Shown here one piece after another: positions 1 through 5,690 of a stretch of 5,832 nucleotides of DNA. The notes under the pieces are model-generated. The model made no database searches. It was not told the origin of the DNA and saw only the letters and a program-made list of their open reading frames with translations. Location: NCBI GenBank assembly GCA_002385265.1, contig DGDD01000236.1, positions 1 to 5,832 of the forward strand, given 5' to 3'. The position numbers and the translations under genes were made by a program. Position 1 is the first letter of the stretch. The number at the start of each line of letters is the position of its first letter. Source of the DNA: Chitinophagaceae bacterium UBA3961. GTDB lineage: Bacteria > Bacteroidota > Bacteroidia > Chitinophagales > Chitinophagaceae.

Positions 1-434
1 CACACTAGTATAGTGGCTTTGTTTTCGGGAACACCCTTAACCTCATAGCCCCAACGGCGACAAAGCTTAATGGCTGTTTCCACCGCCTCTACACCTGTAT
101 TCATGGGTAACACCTTATCATAACCGAAATATTCTGTGATAAATTTCTCATACTCTCCTAATACATTGCTGTAAAATGCACGAGAAGTGAGTGTTAACAC
201 AGAAGCTTGTTCAATAAGTGTACTAATAATGGCAGGGTGGCAGTGTCCTTGATTAACCGCAGAATAGCCACTTAGAAAGTCGAAGTATTTCTTGTCGTCA
301 ACATCCCATACATACACTCCTTGGCCTTTGGAAAGTACAACCGGCAGTGGGTGGTAGTTATGAGCGCCGTATTTATCTTCTAGATCTAAAAAATATTGGG
401 AACGTGCCGAAACAGCAGTTGATAATGCTTCCAT
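1..434 (-). CDS. rocD: Ornithine aminotransferase, N-terminal part (gene runs off the left edge)
   Basis: PLP-dependent ornithine--oxo-acid aminotransferase: it moves the delta-amino group of ornithine to 2-oxoglutarate, giving glutamate semialdehyde (pyrroline-5-carboxylate) and glutamate, and so links arginine and proline metabolism in the cytoplasm. Only the first 144 residues are present. I translated them by hand from the ATG at 434. They carry family blocks that align closely with human OAT as I remember it: [13 protein letters not shown] (residues 22-34), [11 protein letters not shown] (57-67), LTLTSRAFY (80-88) and [14 protein letters not shown] (108-121). The last holds the GVEA segment near the PLP phosphate. 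Tyr27 and Tyr57 correspond to human Tyr55 and Tyr85 of the ornithine pocket. The catalytic lysine lies outside the window. The start is chosen because no other ATG precedes the conserved region and the N-terminal length is normal. No Shine-Dalgarno sequence is visible. It lies 176 nt downstream of ispE and probably has its own promoter. Confidence 0.95.
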   Translation of the reverse strand, partial: MEALSTAVSARSQYFLDLEDKYGAHNYHPLPVVLSKGQGVYVWDVDDKKYFDFLSGYSAVNQGHCHPAIISTLIEQASVLTLTSRAFYSNVLGEYEKFITEYFGYDKVLPMNTGVEAVETAIKLCRRWGYEVKGVPENKATILV

Positions 435-475
435 AAAAATGATTGAGATTGAAATATTTGATATAGGCAAAGAGT

Positions 476-495
476 CCGGTGAGGAATGTCACCGG
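476..495 (-). promoter_or_regulatory. Hairpin 2 in the rocD leader
   Basis: This is a perfect 7-bp inverted repeat, CCGGTGA (476-482) and TCACCGG (489-495), around a 6-nt loop. It lies about 40 nt upstream of the rocD start codon, inside the predicted leader. On the minus strand it is followed by ACTCTTTG rather than a T run, so it is a poor intrinsic terminator. Its function is unknown. It could be a regulatory leader element or a 3'-end-stabilising structure for the upstream ispE transcript. Confidence 0.4.
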
Positions 496-507
496 CAGAA
501 AGTAGTT

Positions 508-535
508 AACCTCGATGATTTAAAAAGTCGAGATT
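508..535 (-). promoter_or_regulatory. Hairpin 1 in the rocD leader
   Basis: On the minus strand AATCTCGA (535-528) can pair with TCGAGGTT (515-508), giving 8 bp with one G-U wobble around a 12-nt A/T-rich loop. It is followed 12 nt later by the perfect hairpin at 495-476. Both fall between the predicted rocD promoter and its start codon. I do not recognise a known riboswitch or an ArgR-type box here. Confidence 0.35.
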
Positions 536-584
536 GGAAGAAAGAAAGGCTGTTTTATATGTAATGCTTTGCATCATTTCCATT

Positions 585-614
585 CAAAGATACAAAAAGC
601 CGTCAAAATCTCAA
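585..614 (-). promoter_or_regulatory. Predicted rocD promoter (Bacteroidota type)
   Basis: Read on the minus strand, TTG at 614-612 (-33 element) is followed after 19 nt by TATCTTTG at 592-585, an exact match to the Bacteroidota -7 consensus TAnnTTTG. Transcription would start near 578-580 and give a leader of about 145 nt before the rocD ATG at 434. The -33 element overlaps the ispE stop codon (611-613), so rocD can be expressed independently of the genes upstream. This is inference from the motif; no start site has been mapped. Confidence 0.6.
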
Positions 615-1438
615 GTTAACTTTAGATTGGCCTTTACGAAATAGTGTGCAGGAGTAGATTTTAGAGATGCATGAGGTTGTTTAAATATCCCAAAAACAGA
701 ACTTCCACTGCCACTCATAGCTGCATAAACAGCGCCCGCTTGATAAAGCGTGTTTATACAATTTTGTATTTCTGGGTGAGTATTCGCAATGGGTAGTTGG
801 AAATCGTTGATAATGCCTTCTTTCCATTCACTTATCGGTGCTTTAATCAATCTATCCAAACTATCTATGTGTTGATTGTTTGGAGTGATTTGTGAAAAAG
901 CCCATCCGGTGGGAACATGGATGCCAGGGTTGATCAATGTGAGATAGTAGCCCGTTAAGTCCAGGTCAATTTGTGTTAATTTTTCTCCTCTACCTGTAGC
1001 CAGTGCCGGTTTGTTTAGAACGAAAAAGGGGCAATCGCTGCCGAGTGAAAGGGCAAGTTCAAGTAAGTCTGTTTCGGATAGGTTGAGTTGAAAGTAATCG
1101 TTCAACATTAACAAAGCGAAGGCGCCATCTGCTGACCCACCACCTAGGCCGGCACCGGTTGGAATGGCTTTGTACAAATAAAAATGTATGGGTTGAATGC
1201 TGGGAAAACGCTCATAAAGGAGCTTCCAAGCTTTTATGCAGAGATTGTCGTTTGGGTCGCCTGCCACCGGAATTCCAGAAAGGAAACAGGTTGTGTTGCC
1301 ATCTGTAGCGGGAACTATCTCAAGCGCGTCTTTAAGGGGAATGGGATAGAAAATTGTTTCCAAATCGTGGTAACCATCCGGCCTTTTGTGAAGGATTCGA
1401 AGGCCAAGATTGATTTTGCAATTGGGGAAACGCACCAT
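611..1438 (-). CDS. ispE: 4-diphosphocytidyl-2-C-methyl-D-erythritol kinase
   Basis: GHMP-family kinase that phosphorylates the 2-hydroxyl of CDP-methylerythritol with ATP, the fourth step of the cytoplasmic MEP (non-mevalonate) isoprenoid pathway. The 275-aa length is normal. Near the N-terminus FPNCKINLGL (residues 4-13) contains Lys8, matching catalytic Lys10 of E. coli IspE, and KRPDGYHDLETIFYP follows at 18-32. The glycine-rich ATP loop PTGAGLGGGSADGA is at 93-106. Asp135 in LGSDCPFF matches catalytic Asp141 of E. coli. The C-terminal GHMP motif SGSGSSVFG is at 242-250. All key residues are present, so the enzyme should be active. The ATG at 1438 places the conserved N-terminus correctly. 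It starts 12 nt after the stop of the DUF151 gene and is probably co-transcribed with it. No intrinsic terminator follows, and the rocD promoter begins at its stop codon. Confidence 0.97.
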   Translation of the reverse strand: MVRFPNCKINLGLRILHKRPDGYHDLETIFYPIPLKDALEIVPATDGNTTCFLSGIPVAGDPNDNLCIKAWKLLYERFPSIQPIHFYLYKAIPTGAGLGGGSADGAFALLMLNDYFQLNLSETDLLELALSLGSDCPFFVLNKPALATGRGEKLTQIDLDLTGYYLTLINPGIHVPTGWAFSQITPNNQHIDSLDRLIKAPISEWKEGIINDFQLPIANTHPEIQNCINTLYQAGAVYAAMSGSGSSVFGIFKQPHASLKSTPAHYFVKANLKLT

Positions 1439-1450
1439 GGTGGGTGTTAT

Positions 1451-2047
1451 CTATTGCTGTTTTCTGTTGTTGATTTCATCGCGAATGGCGATTGCTCTGA
1501 TATAGTCTTCTTGTTCCAACACTTCATTGAGCAGCGTGTTCAATTCATCCAAACTTAAATTTCTCAATTCTTCACTACCAACATGTTCGCTTGTGGCTAC
1601 CGGTCCGGGTTCATCTGCTTTCTTTTTTACTCCGGTATCTTCCATGAGAATGCCAGCGCTGTCAAGAATATTTTCGTAGGTATAGATAGGGCAGCCGAAA
1701 CGCACCGCCAATGCTAAGGCGTCTGAGGTTCTTGAGTCAATTTCAACAGTATCGTGCTCGCTAACGCAAACCAATTTGGAGTAGAAAATTCCTTCCTGCA
1801 AATCACAAATCACGATTTCTGTTAAATCAACGGCAAAGGCGGTCATGAAATTCTTCATGAGATCGTGTGTGAGAGGTCTACTTGGGTGCATTTTTTCTAA
1901 CGCTACAGCAATAGCTTGAGCTTCAAACCCTCCAATAACGATTGGTAAACGGCGTAAACCATTCACTTCTCCCAACACTACAGCATACGAATGAGTTTGT
2001 GTAATGCTGTGCGACAATGCCACTATTTCCAGTTCAATTTTTTTCAT
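1451..2047 (-). CDS. Bifunctional nuclease family protein (DUF151) with C-terminal UVR motif
   Basis: Residues about 6-136 form the DUF151 (bifunctional nuclease, PF02577) domain. Recognisable parts are LPIVIGGFEAQAIAVAL (34-50), RPLTHDLM (57-64), FYSKLV (88-93) and IDSRTSDALALAVRFGCPIY (103-122). A charged linker (about 137-163) leads to a C-terminal UVR motif (about 165-196), with DELNTLLNEVLEQEDYIRA followed by IRDEINNRK; this helical hairpin is the type UvrB uses to bind UvrC. Plant BBD proteins with the same DUF151-UVR order have been reported to have RNase and DNase activity. The biochemical role in bacteria is not established, so the nuclease label is by family only. At 198 aa it is complete. 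It starts 79 nt after the etfA terminator's T run and is followed 12 nt later by ispE. As I recall, this gene often neighbours etfBA in Bacteroidota. Confidence 0.9.
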   Translation of the reverse strand: MKKIELEIVALSHSITQTHSYAVVLGEVNGLRRLPIVIGGFEAQAIAVALEKMHPSRPLTHDLMKNFMTAFAVDLTEIVICDLQEGIFYSKLVCVSEHDTVEIDSRTSDALALAVRFGCPIYTYENILDSAGILMEDTGVKKKADEPGPVATSEHVGSEELRNLSLDELNTLLNEVLEQEDYIRAIAIRDEINNRKQQ

Positions 2048-2126
2048 ACTTCTTACATTACCTGTTTCACAGGGGATGGTTAGAGAACGATGTGCGAAAT
2101 TAAGTTTTTCAGCTCAAATTGTACAC

Positions 2127-2157
2127 AAAAAAACCGCAGCCTTTACCGGCTACGGTT
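2127..2157 (-). terminator. Intrinsic terminator of etfBA
   Basis: On the minus strand AACCGTAGCC (2157-2148) and GGCTGCGGTT (2141-2132) form a 10-bp stem with one G-U wobble and a 6-nt loop, GGTAAA. Seven Ts follow directly (2133-2127; the first two also close the stem). It begins 20 nt after the etfA stop codon. This is a textbook rho-independent terminator separating etfBA from the DUF151-ispE unit. Confidence 0.9.
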
Positions 2158-2177
2158 CTCGTAACTAAACACAGATA

Positions 2178-3140
2178 TTAAGCCAGACCTTTTAATTTCT
2201 TTACTGCTTCGTTGATTTTAGGCATCACTTCAAAGGCATCGCCCACAATACCGTAGTCGGCAGCCTTGAAAAACGGTGCCTCGGGGTCCTTATTGATTAC
2301 AACAATGCATTTACTTCTATTTACGCCGGCTAGGTGCTGAATGGCACCTGAAATACCTACGGCAAAGTACAGATTGGGTGCAATAGAGCCTCCGGTTTGT
2401 CCCACGTGCTCGTGGTGCGGACGCCAATGCGCGTCGGCTACTGCGCGGCTGCAGGCAGTAGCTGCACCAATCATTTTCGCCAAGTCTTCGATCATCCCCC
2501 AATTTTCGGGGCCTTTCAGTCCACGGCCACCACTTACTACTAGTTCTGCCTCACTTAAGGGAACTTGACCGGTTACTTTGTTGGTTGCTATTACTTTCGA
2601 ATTTGCAGTGATTCCCGAACTGATGGTTTCAACAGCAGCGGTTCCTTCACCGGCAATAGTTTGGTAACTATTTGGAGTAAGAGCAATTATTTTAATGGGC
2701 GAATTCACTGAAATGTGAGCAAAGGCTTTGCCACTAAAAACCCCTTTCTTAACGGTGAAACCATTGGAAGTATCGGGGAGGCTTACGGCTCCGGATACCA
2801 ATCCTGCTTTCAAACGAGCAGATAGGCGAGGGGCAAGGCTTTTACCGTTAACGTTGTTCGATATTACAACAACAGTAGCGCCGGCTTTTTCCGCAGCAGT
2901 CGCGATCGCCTTTGTATAAGCTTGCGAATCGAGGTGAGAAAGCCCAGCATCATTCAAATGGTAAATGGTGCTAACACCATATTTTCCTAATGAAGGCAAA
3001 TCGTCTTGAACAGTGCCCACTACAACTGCTGAAGCGGTTGTTCCTAATTGCTTTGCCACTGCGGCACCATATGTTAATGCTTCAAATGAAGCTTTTTTGA
3101 TATGACCTTCTGATTGATCGATATATATTAAAACTGACAT
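2178..3140 (-). CDS. etfA: Electron transfer flavoprotein, alpha subunit
   Basis: FAD-binding subunit of the ETF heterodimer, which takes electrons from acyl-CoA dehydrogenases and related enzymes and passes them to ETF-quinone oxidoreductase. At 320 aa it is complete. The N-terminal Rossmann-like domain is roughly 1-190 and the FAD domain roughly 197-315. FAD-site residues line up with human ETF alpha, as I recall it, at a constant offset of 17: Arg206 (GGRG), Ser231-Arg232, Thr249 (VGQTG), His269 (GISGAIQH), Asn283 (NKD) and Asp301 (ADYGIVGD). One difference is His245 where human has Gln262; my memory of other Bacteroidota EtfA sequences is that they also have PHHEHVGQTG, so this is probably a lineage trait. 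It starts 21 nt after the etfB stop, as the second gene of an etfBA operon, and is followed by a strong terminator. The ATG at 3140 begins the usual beta strand (MSVLIYID). No Shine-Dalgarno sequence is visible. Confidence 0.97.
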   Translation of the reverse strand: MSVLIYIDQSEGHIKKASFEALTYGAAVAKQLGTTASAVVVGTVQDDLPSLGKYGVSTIYHLNDAGLSHLDSQAYTKAIATAAEKAGATVVVISNNVNGKSLAPRLSARLKAGLVSGAVSLPDTSNGFTVKKGVFSGKAFAHISVNSPIKIIALTPNSYQTIAGEGTAAVETISSGITANSKVIATNKVTGQVPLSEAELVVSGGRGLKGPENWGMIEDLAKMIGAATACSRAVADAHWRPHHEHVGQTGGSIAPNLYFAVGISGAIQHLAGVNRSKCIVVINKDPEAPFFKAADYGIVGDAFEVMPKINEAVKKLKGLA

Positions 3141-3161
3141 GTGTGATAGTTTGAAAGATGA

Positions 3162-3905
3162 TTAGATAAGTTTTGCTTCTTCGTGTAACAAACGAACCAG
3201 TTCCTCGGGCGTATCAGGCGATACCAATTTTACGCCCGCTTTTGCCGGTGGTAATTCGAATGAAGCAATGCTGGTAAGGGCTTCCACAGCAACAGGTTCT
3301 ACCACTTTAAGCGGCTTGGTTCTTGCTCCCATAATACCCTTCATGTTTGGAATGCGTTGTTCAGCCATTCCTTTCTGACAGCTAACTACAGCAGGTAAAC
3401 TCACTTCAATGGTTTCTTCCCCCCCTTCAATTTCACGGTTGATCGTTGCTGTGGTACCGTTCAGATCAAATTTTGTAGCTAAACTTACATAGGCGGCATC
3501 CATCAATTCTGCAACCATTCCTCCAATGGCAGAACCATTGTAGTCGATGGTTTCTTTTCCTGTAAATACTAAGTCGTACTTTCCTTCATTGGCGATTGCT
3601 GCAATTTGACTGGCAATTACAAAAGAGTCTGCATTATCTGTATTCACGCGAATCGCTTCATCTCCTCCCAATGCAAGTGCTTTACGTATGATTGGGTCGC
3701 AGTCTGCACCTCCAACGGTAATTAAATGTATGGTAGTAGCAGGGTCTTTTTCTTTTAATTCGATGGCTCTAACGAGGGCGTACCATTCATCGTAGGGGTT
3801 GATGATCCACTGTACGCCGTCTTGAGCAAATTTCGTATTGTTATCGGTGAAAGCTATTTTTGCCGTGGTATCCGGCGTTTTACTGATGCATACTAATATC
3901 TTCAT
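3162..3905 (-). CDS. etfB: Electron transfer flavoprotein, beta subunit
   Basis: AMP-binding subunit of the ETF heterodimer that partners EtfA. At 247 aa it has the usual length. MKILVCISKTPDT (1-13) and INPYDEWYALVRAIELKE (35-52) are typical of EtfB, and the nucleotide-binding signature GKETIDYNGSAIGGMVAEL spans 117-135. The conserved stretch LPAVVSCQKGMAEQRIPNMK (170-189) contains the loop that anchors ETF to its dehydrogenase partners in the human protein. Aligned by eye, Met188 falls where human has the anchoring Leu195. It looks like a classical (group I) ETF for fatty-acid or amino-acid oxidation, not a bifurcating or FixA type, although no partner dehydrogenase lies in the window to confirm this. 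It is the first gene of the etfBA operon, with a predicted promoter at 3956-3986. A run of seven Gs (3419-3425, minus strand) encodes Gly161-Gly162. Confidence 0.96.
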   Translation of the reverse strand: MKILVCISKTPDTTAKIAFTDNNTKFAQDGVQWIINPYDEWYALVRAIELKEKDPATTIHLITVGGADCDPIIRKALALGGDEAIRVNTDNADSFVIASQIAAIANEGKYDLVFTGKETIDYNGSAIGGMVAELMDAAYVSLATKFDLNGTTATINREIEGGEETIEVSLPAVVSCQKGMAEQRIPNMKGIMGARTKPLKVVEPVAVEALTSIASFELPPAKAGVKLVSPDTPEELVRLLHEEAKLI

Positions 3906-3935
3906 ATGACATGATTTTGAGCAATGAATTAGAAA

Positions 3936-3951
3936 AGTTGTTTATGCAACT
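3936..3951. promoter_or_regulatory. Inverted repeat at the predicted etfB start site
   Basis: AGTTG (3936-3940), 6 nt, CAACT (3947-3951) is a perfect 5-bp inverted repeat. It starts 4 nt beyond the predicted etfB -7 element, so it overlaps the expected transcription start. It could be a small operator or a 5'-end hairpin. With arms this short, chance is a real alternative. Confidence 0.2.
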
Positions 3952-3955
3952 AATA

Positions 3956-3986
3956 CAAAGATAAGCGTTGGACTTATAAATACCAA
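3956..3986 (-). promoter_or_regulatory. Predicted etfBA promoter (Bacteroidota type)
   Basis: On the minus strand TTG at 3986-3984 is followed after 20 nt by TATCTTTG at 3963-3956, an exact match to TAnnTTTG. The start site would be near 3950, giving a leader of about 45 nt before the etfB ATG at 3905. The same eight bases occur in the predicted rocD promoter. I found no equally good promoter on the plus strand for the divergent TPR gene. Confidence 0.65.
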
Positions 3987-4013
3987 TACAGGCAATAAAT
4001 TATTTTATTGAAT

Positions 4014-4325
4014 ATGGATCGAATTGCAAAAATTAAGGAAATGTTAGGGGAAAACCCAGAGGACAATTTCCTACAACATGCGCTGGGACTGGAGTACATT
4101 AAAATTGGAGAAGAAGCTCAAGCGAGATCCTTATTTGAAGCGATTCTCACCAGAGACCCCGGATACATCGGCACCTATTATCATTTAGCTAAGCTTTTGG
4201 AGCGCCTTGGGGAAACCGATTTGGCCATTAGCTGGTATGAAAAAGGTATGGAAGCTGCAAAAAAAGCAGGGGAGCAGCACAGTTATGGAGAATTACGAAG
4301 TGCTTATGAAGAGCTAACTTTTTAA
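4014..4325 (+). CDS. Small TPR-repeat protein of unknown function
   Basis: This soluble 103-aa protein consists of a short N-terminal helix and two tandem tetratricopeptide repeats, at residues 17-50 and 51-84, followed by a C-terminal helix. The TPR pattern is clear: ALGLEYIKIGEEAQARSLFEAIL then DPG in repeat 1 (from 23), and YHLAKLLERLGETDLAISWY (56-75) in repeat 2. There is no signal peptide or membrane segment, and no catalytic motif. TPRs bind peptides or proteins, so a scaffold or adaptor role is likely, but the partner is unknown. I place the start at the ATG at 4014; a TTG at 4008 is also in frame and would add two residues (Met-Asn), but ATG gives a natural N-terminus (MDRIAKIKEML). 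It is divergent from etfB and ends 29 nt before tilS, with which it is probably co-transcribed. Confidence 0.85.
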   Translation: MDRIAKIKEMLGENPEDNFLQHALGLEYIKIGEEAQARSLFEAILTRDPGYIGTYYHLAKLLERLGETDLAISWYEKGMEAAKKAGEQHSYGELRSAYEELTF

Positions 4326-4354
4326 TTCTACAATTACTTGTATTTTTATTCTAC

Positions 4355-5689
4355 ATGAATTTCACTCAACAATTTAAGCAGCACCTCGAACAAAATCGAT
4401 TGTTTAACACAACCGATCGTTTAGTGGTAGCCGTTAGTGGAGGCGTAGATTCTATTGTATTGTGTTTTTTGTTGCGAGAGTTGGGTTTTCCAATCAAGAT
4501 TGTTCATGTGAATTTTCAATTACGTGGGGAAGAAAGTAACCGCGATGAACAATTTGTTAAAAGCTGGGCCGATCAAAATCAGATACCTTATTTAATCAAG
4601 CGTTTTAATACATTAGAGTACAGTAAAGAGCATGGCGTATCCATACAGGTTGCTGCTCGAGAGTTGAGGTATAGTTGGTTTTTTGAAGTGTTGGAAAGAG
4701 AACAACAATTTGGCCCCTCGTATTTGGTTACCGCGCACCATCGAGATGACTCGATTGAAACCTTATTAATGAATCTTTTCAAAGGAACCGGAATTGCAGG
4801 ATTAAGGGGAATTCAGGCGAAGCAAGGGAAATTGATTCGTCCGTTATTATTCGCCTCAAAAGAAGAAATTGAAGCTTTTGCAAAAGAAAAAAAATTGAGT
4901 TGGGTGGAAGATAGTTCAAATGCTGAATCGAAGTATACCCGAAATTATGTTCGATTAGAAATCATTCCAGCAATTAAAAATAGGTTTCCAAAATTTGCCG
5001 ATCAAATTTCAGCTACTATTGCCAATCTTACAGATGCTCACATTCTTTATGAGCAAGCTGTAGGGGCACATTTAAAGAAGCTCGTGTCGAAACATAAAGA
5101 TGAGTATCATCTTCCGGTATTGCTATTAAAACAAACCGTACCTCTAAAAACTGTACTGTACGAGTTTGTTAAAGATTTTGGGTTTTTATCCTCGCAACTC
5201 GACGATTTATTGAACCTATTGGATGCCGATACCGGTAAATGGGTGAGTTCGCCCACACATCGAATGATCAGGCATCGCAACAAACTTATTCTCGCGCCGT
5301 TGGCAGAGAAGGCAAATGCAACGCAGGTTTTAGATGAGATACCCGGCAGAAAAATTTTACCGGTTGGTATCTTGGAGGCAACGATTTCTAATAAGCATGG
5401 GGAAATAGAACAAGATCAAAAAATAGCTTGTTTGGATGCTAAGAAGCTGGAATTTCCACTTGTAATTCGCCCCTGGAAACAAGGAGATTATTTCTATCCG
5501 CTTGGAATGAATAAAAAGAAAAAACTCAACCGCTTTCTAATCGATCAAAAGTTATCTGTAACAGAAAAGGAACAAGTGTGGGTGGTAAGTTCTGCCGAAA
5601 GAATTATCTGGGTTATCGGCCATCGAATTGATCATCGGTTTCGAATTAATGAGGATACAAAAACAGTTTTGAAGTTGTCAATTCAATAG
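4355..5689 (+). CDS. tilS: tRNA(Ile)-lysidine synthetase
   Basis: ATP-dependent enzyme that attaches lysine to C34 of the CAU-anticodon tRNA-Ile, so that it reads AUA and is charged with isoleucine. It is essential in most bacteria. The 444-aa length is normal. The N-type ATP pyrophosphatase domain covers about 20-210, with the PP-loop SGGVDS at 28-33, HVNFQLRGEES at 51-61 and TAHHRDDSIETLLMNLFKGT at 126-145. RPLL follows at 163-166 and EDSSNAESKYTRNYVR at 185-200. A middle helical region (about 215-320) and the C-terminal TilS domain (about 368-435; LVIRPWKQGDYFYPLGM, then KKLNRFLIDQKLS) complete the long E. coli-like architecture. In the HHxDD motif Ser133 stands where many TilS proteins have Gln; I believe Ser is common in Bacteroidota. 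The ATG at 4355 precedes the PP-loop by a normal distance. The stop lies one base from that of the convergent rhomboid gene. Confidence 0.97.
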   Translation: MNFTQQFKQHLEQNRLFNTTDRLVVAVSGGVDSIVLCFLLRELGFPIKIVHVNFQLRGEESNRDEQFVKSWADQNQIPYLIKRFNTLEYSKEHGVSIQVAARELRYSWFFEVLEREQQFGPSYLVTAHHRDDSIETLLMNLFKGTGIAGLRGIQAKQGKLIRPLLFASKEEIEAFAKEKKLSWVEDSSNAESKYTRNYVRLEIIPAIKNRFPKFADQISATIANLTDAHILYEQAVGAHLKKLVSKHKDEYHLPVLLLKQTVPLKTVLYEFVKDFGFLSSQLDDLLNLLDADTGKWVSSPTHRMIRHRNKLILAPLAEKANATQVLDEIPGRKILPVGILEATISNKHGEIEQDQKIACLDAKKLEFPLVIRPWKQGDYFYPLGMNKKKKLNRFLIDQKLSVTEKEQVWVVSSAERIIWVIGHRIDHRFRINEDTKTVLKLSIQ

Positions 5690-5690
5690 T

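Noticed and set aside
476..495. The 7-bp rocD leader hairpin as an intrinsic terminator for ispE
   Set aside because: The stem is followed by ACTCTTTG on the minus strand, without the T run such a terminator needs.
1184..1558. A 124-codon open frame on the plus strand across the ispE/DUF151 junction
   Set aside because: It lies antisense to two confidently identified genes, its product shows no family motif, and its length is expected from the codon pattern of the opposite strand.
2170..2177. TATCTGTG on the minus strand as a promoter -7 element for the DUF151 gene
   Set aside because: It has one mismatch and lies upstream of the etfBA terminator, so a transcript from it would be terminated before the gene.
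2317..2919. Three further open frames of 61-75 codons overlapping etfA, on both strands
   Set aside because: They are out-of-frame shadows of etfA: low-complexity composition rich in Arg, Pro, Ala and Thr, and no recognisable domain.
4008..4013. TTG at 4008 as the start of the TPR gene
   Set aside because: It adds only Met-Asn before an in-frame ATG that gives a natural TPR-protein N-terminus; no ribosome binding site favours the TTG.
4588..4782. A 64-codon open frame on the minus strand inside tilS
   Set aside because: It is opposite the conserved PP-loop domain of tilS, has no start signal, and shows no similarity to anything I know.
4480..4800. Ser133 in place of Gln in the TilS HHxDD motif as a sign of altered activity
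   Set aside because: All other PP-loop residues are intact, and I believe Ser is common at this position in Bacteroidota TilS.
4887..4894. An eight-A tract in tilS as a programmed frameshift site
   Set aside because: The frame is intact through the tract and the product is full length with all TilS domains; it encodes an ordinary Lys-rich stretch.
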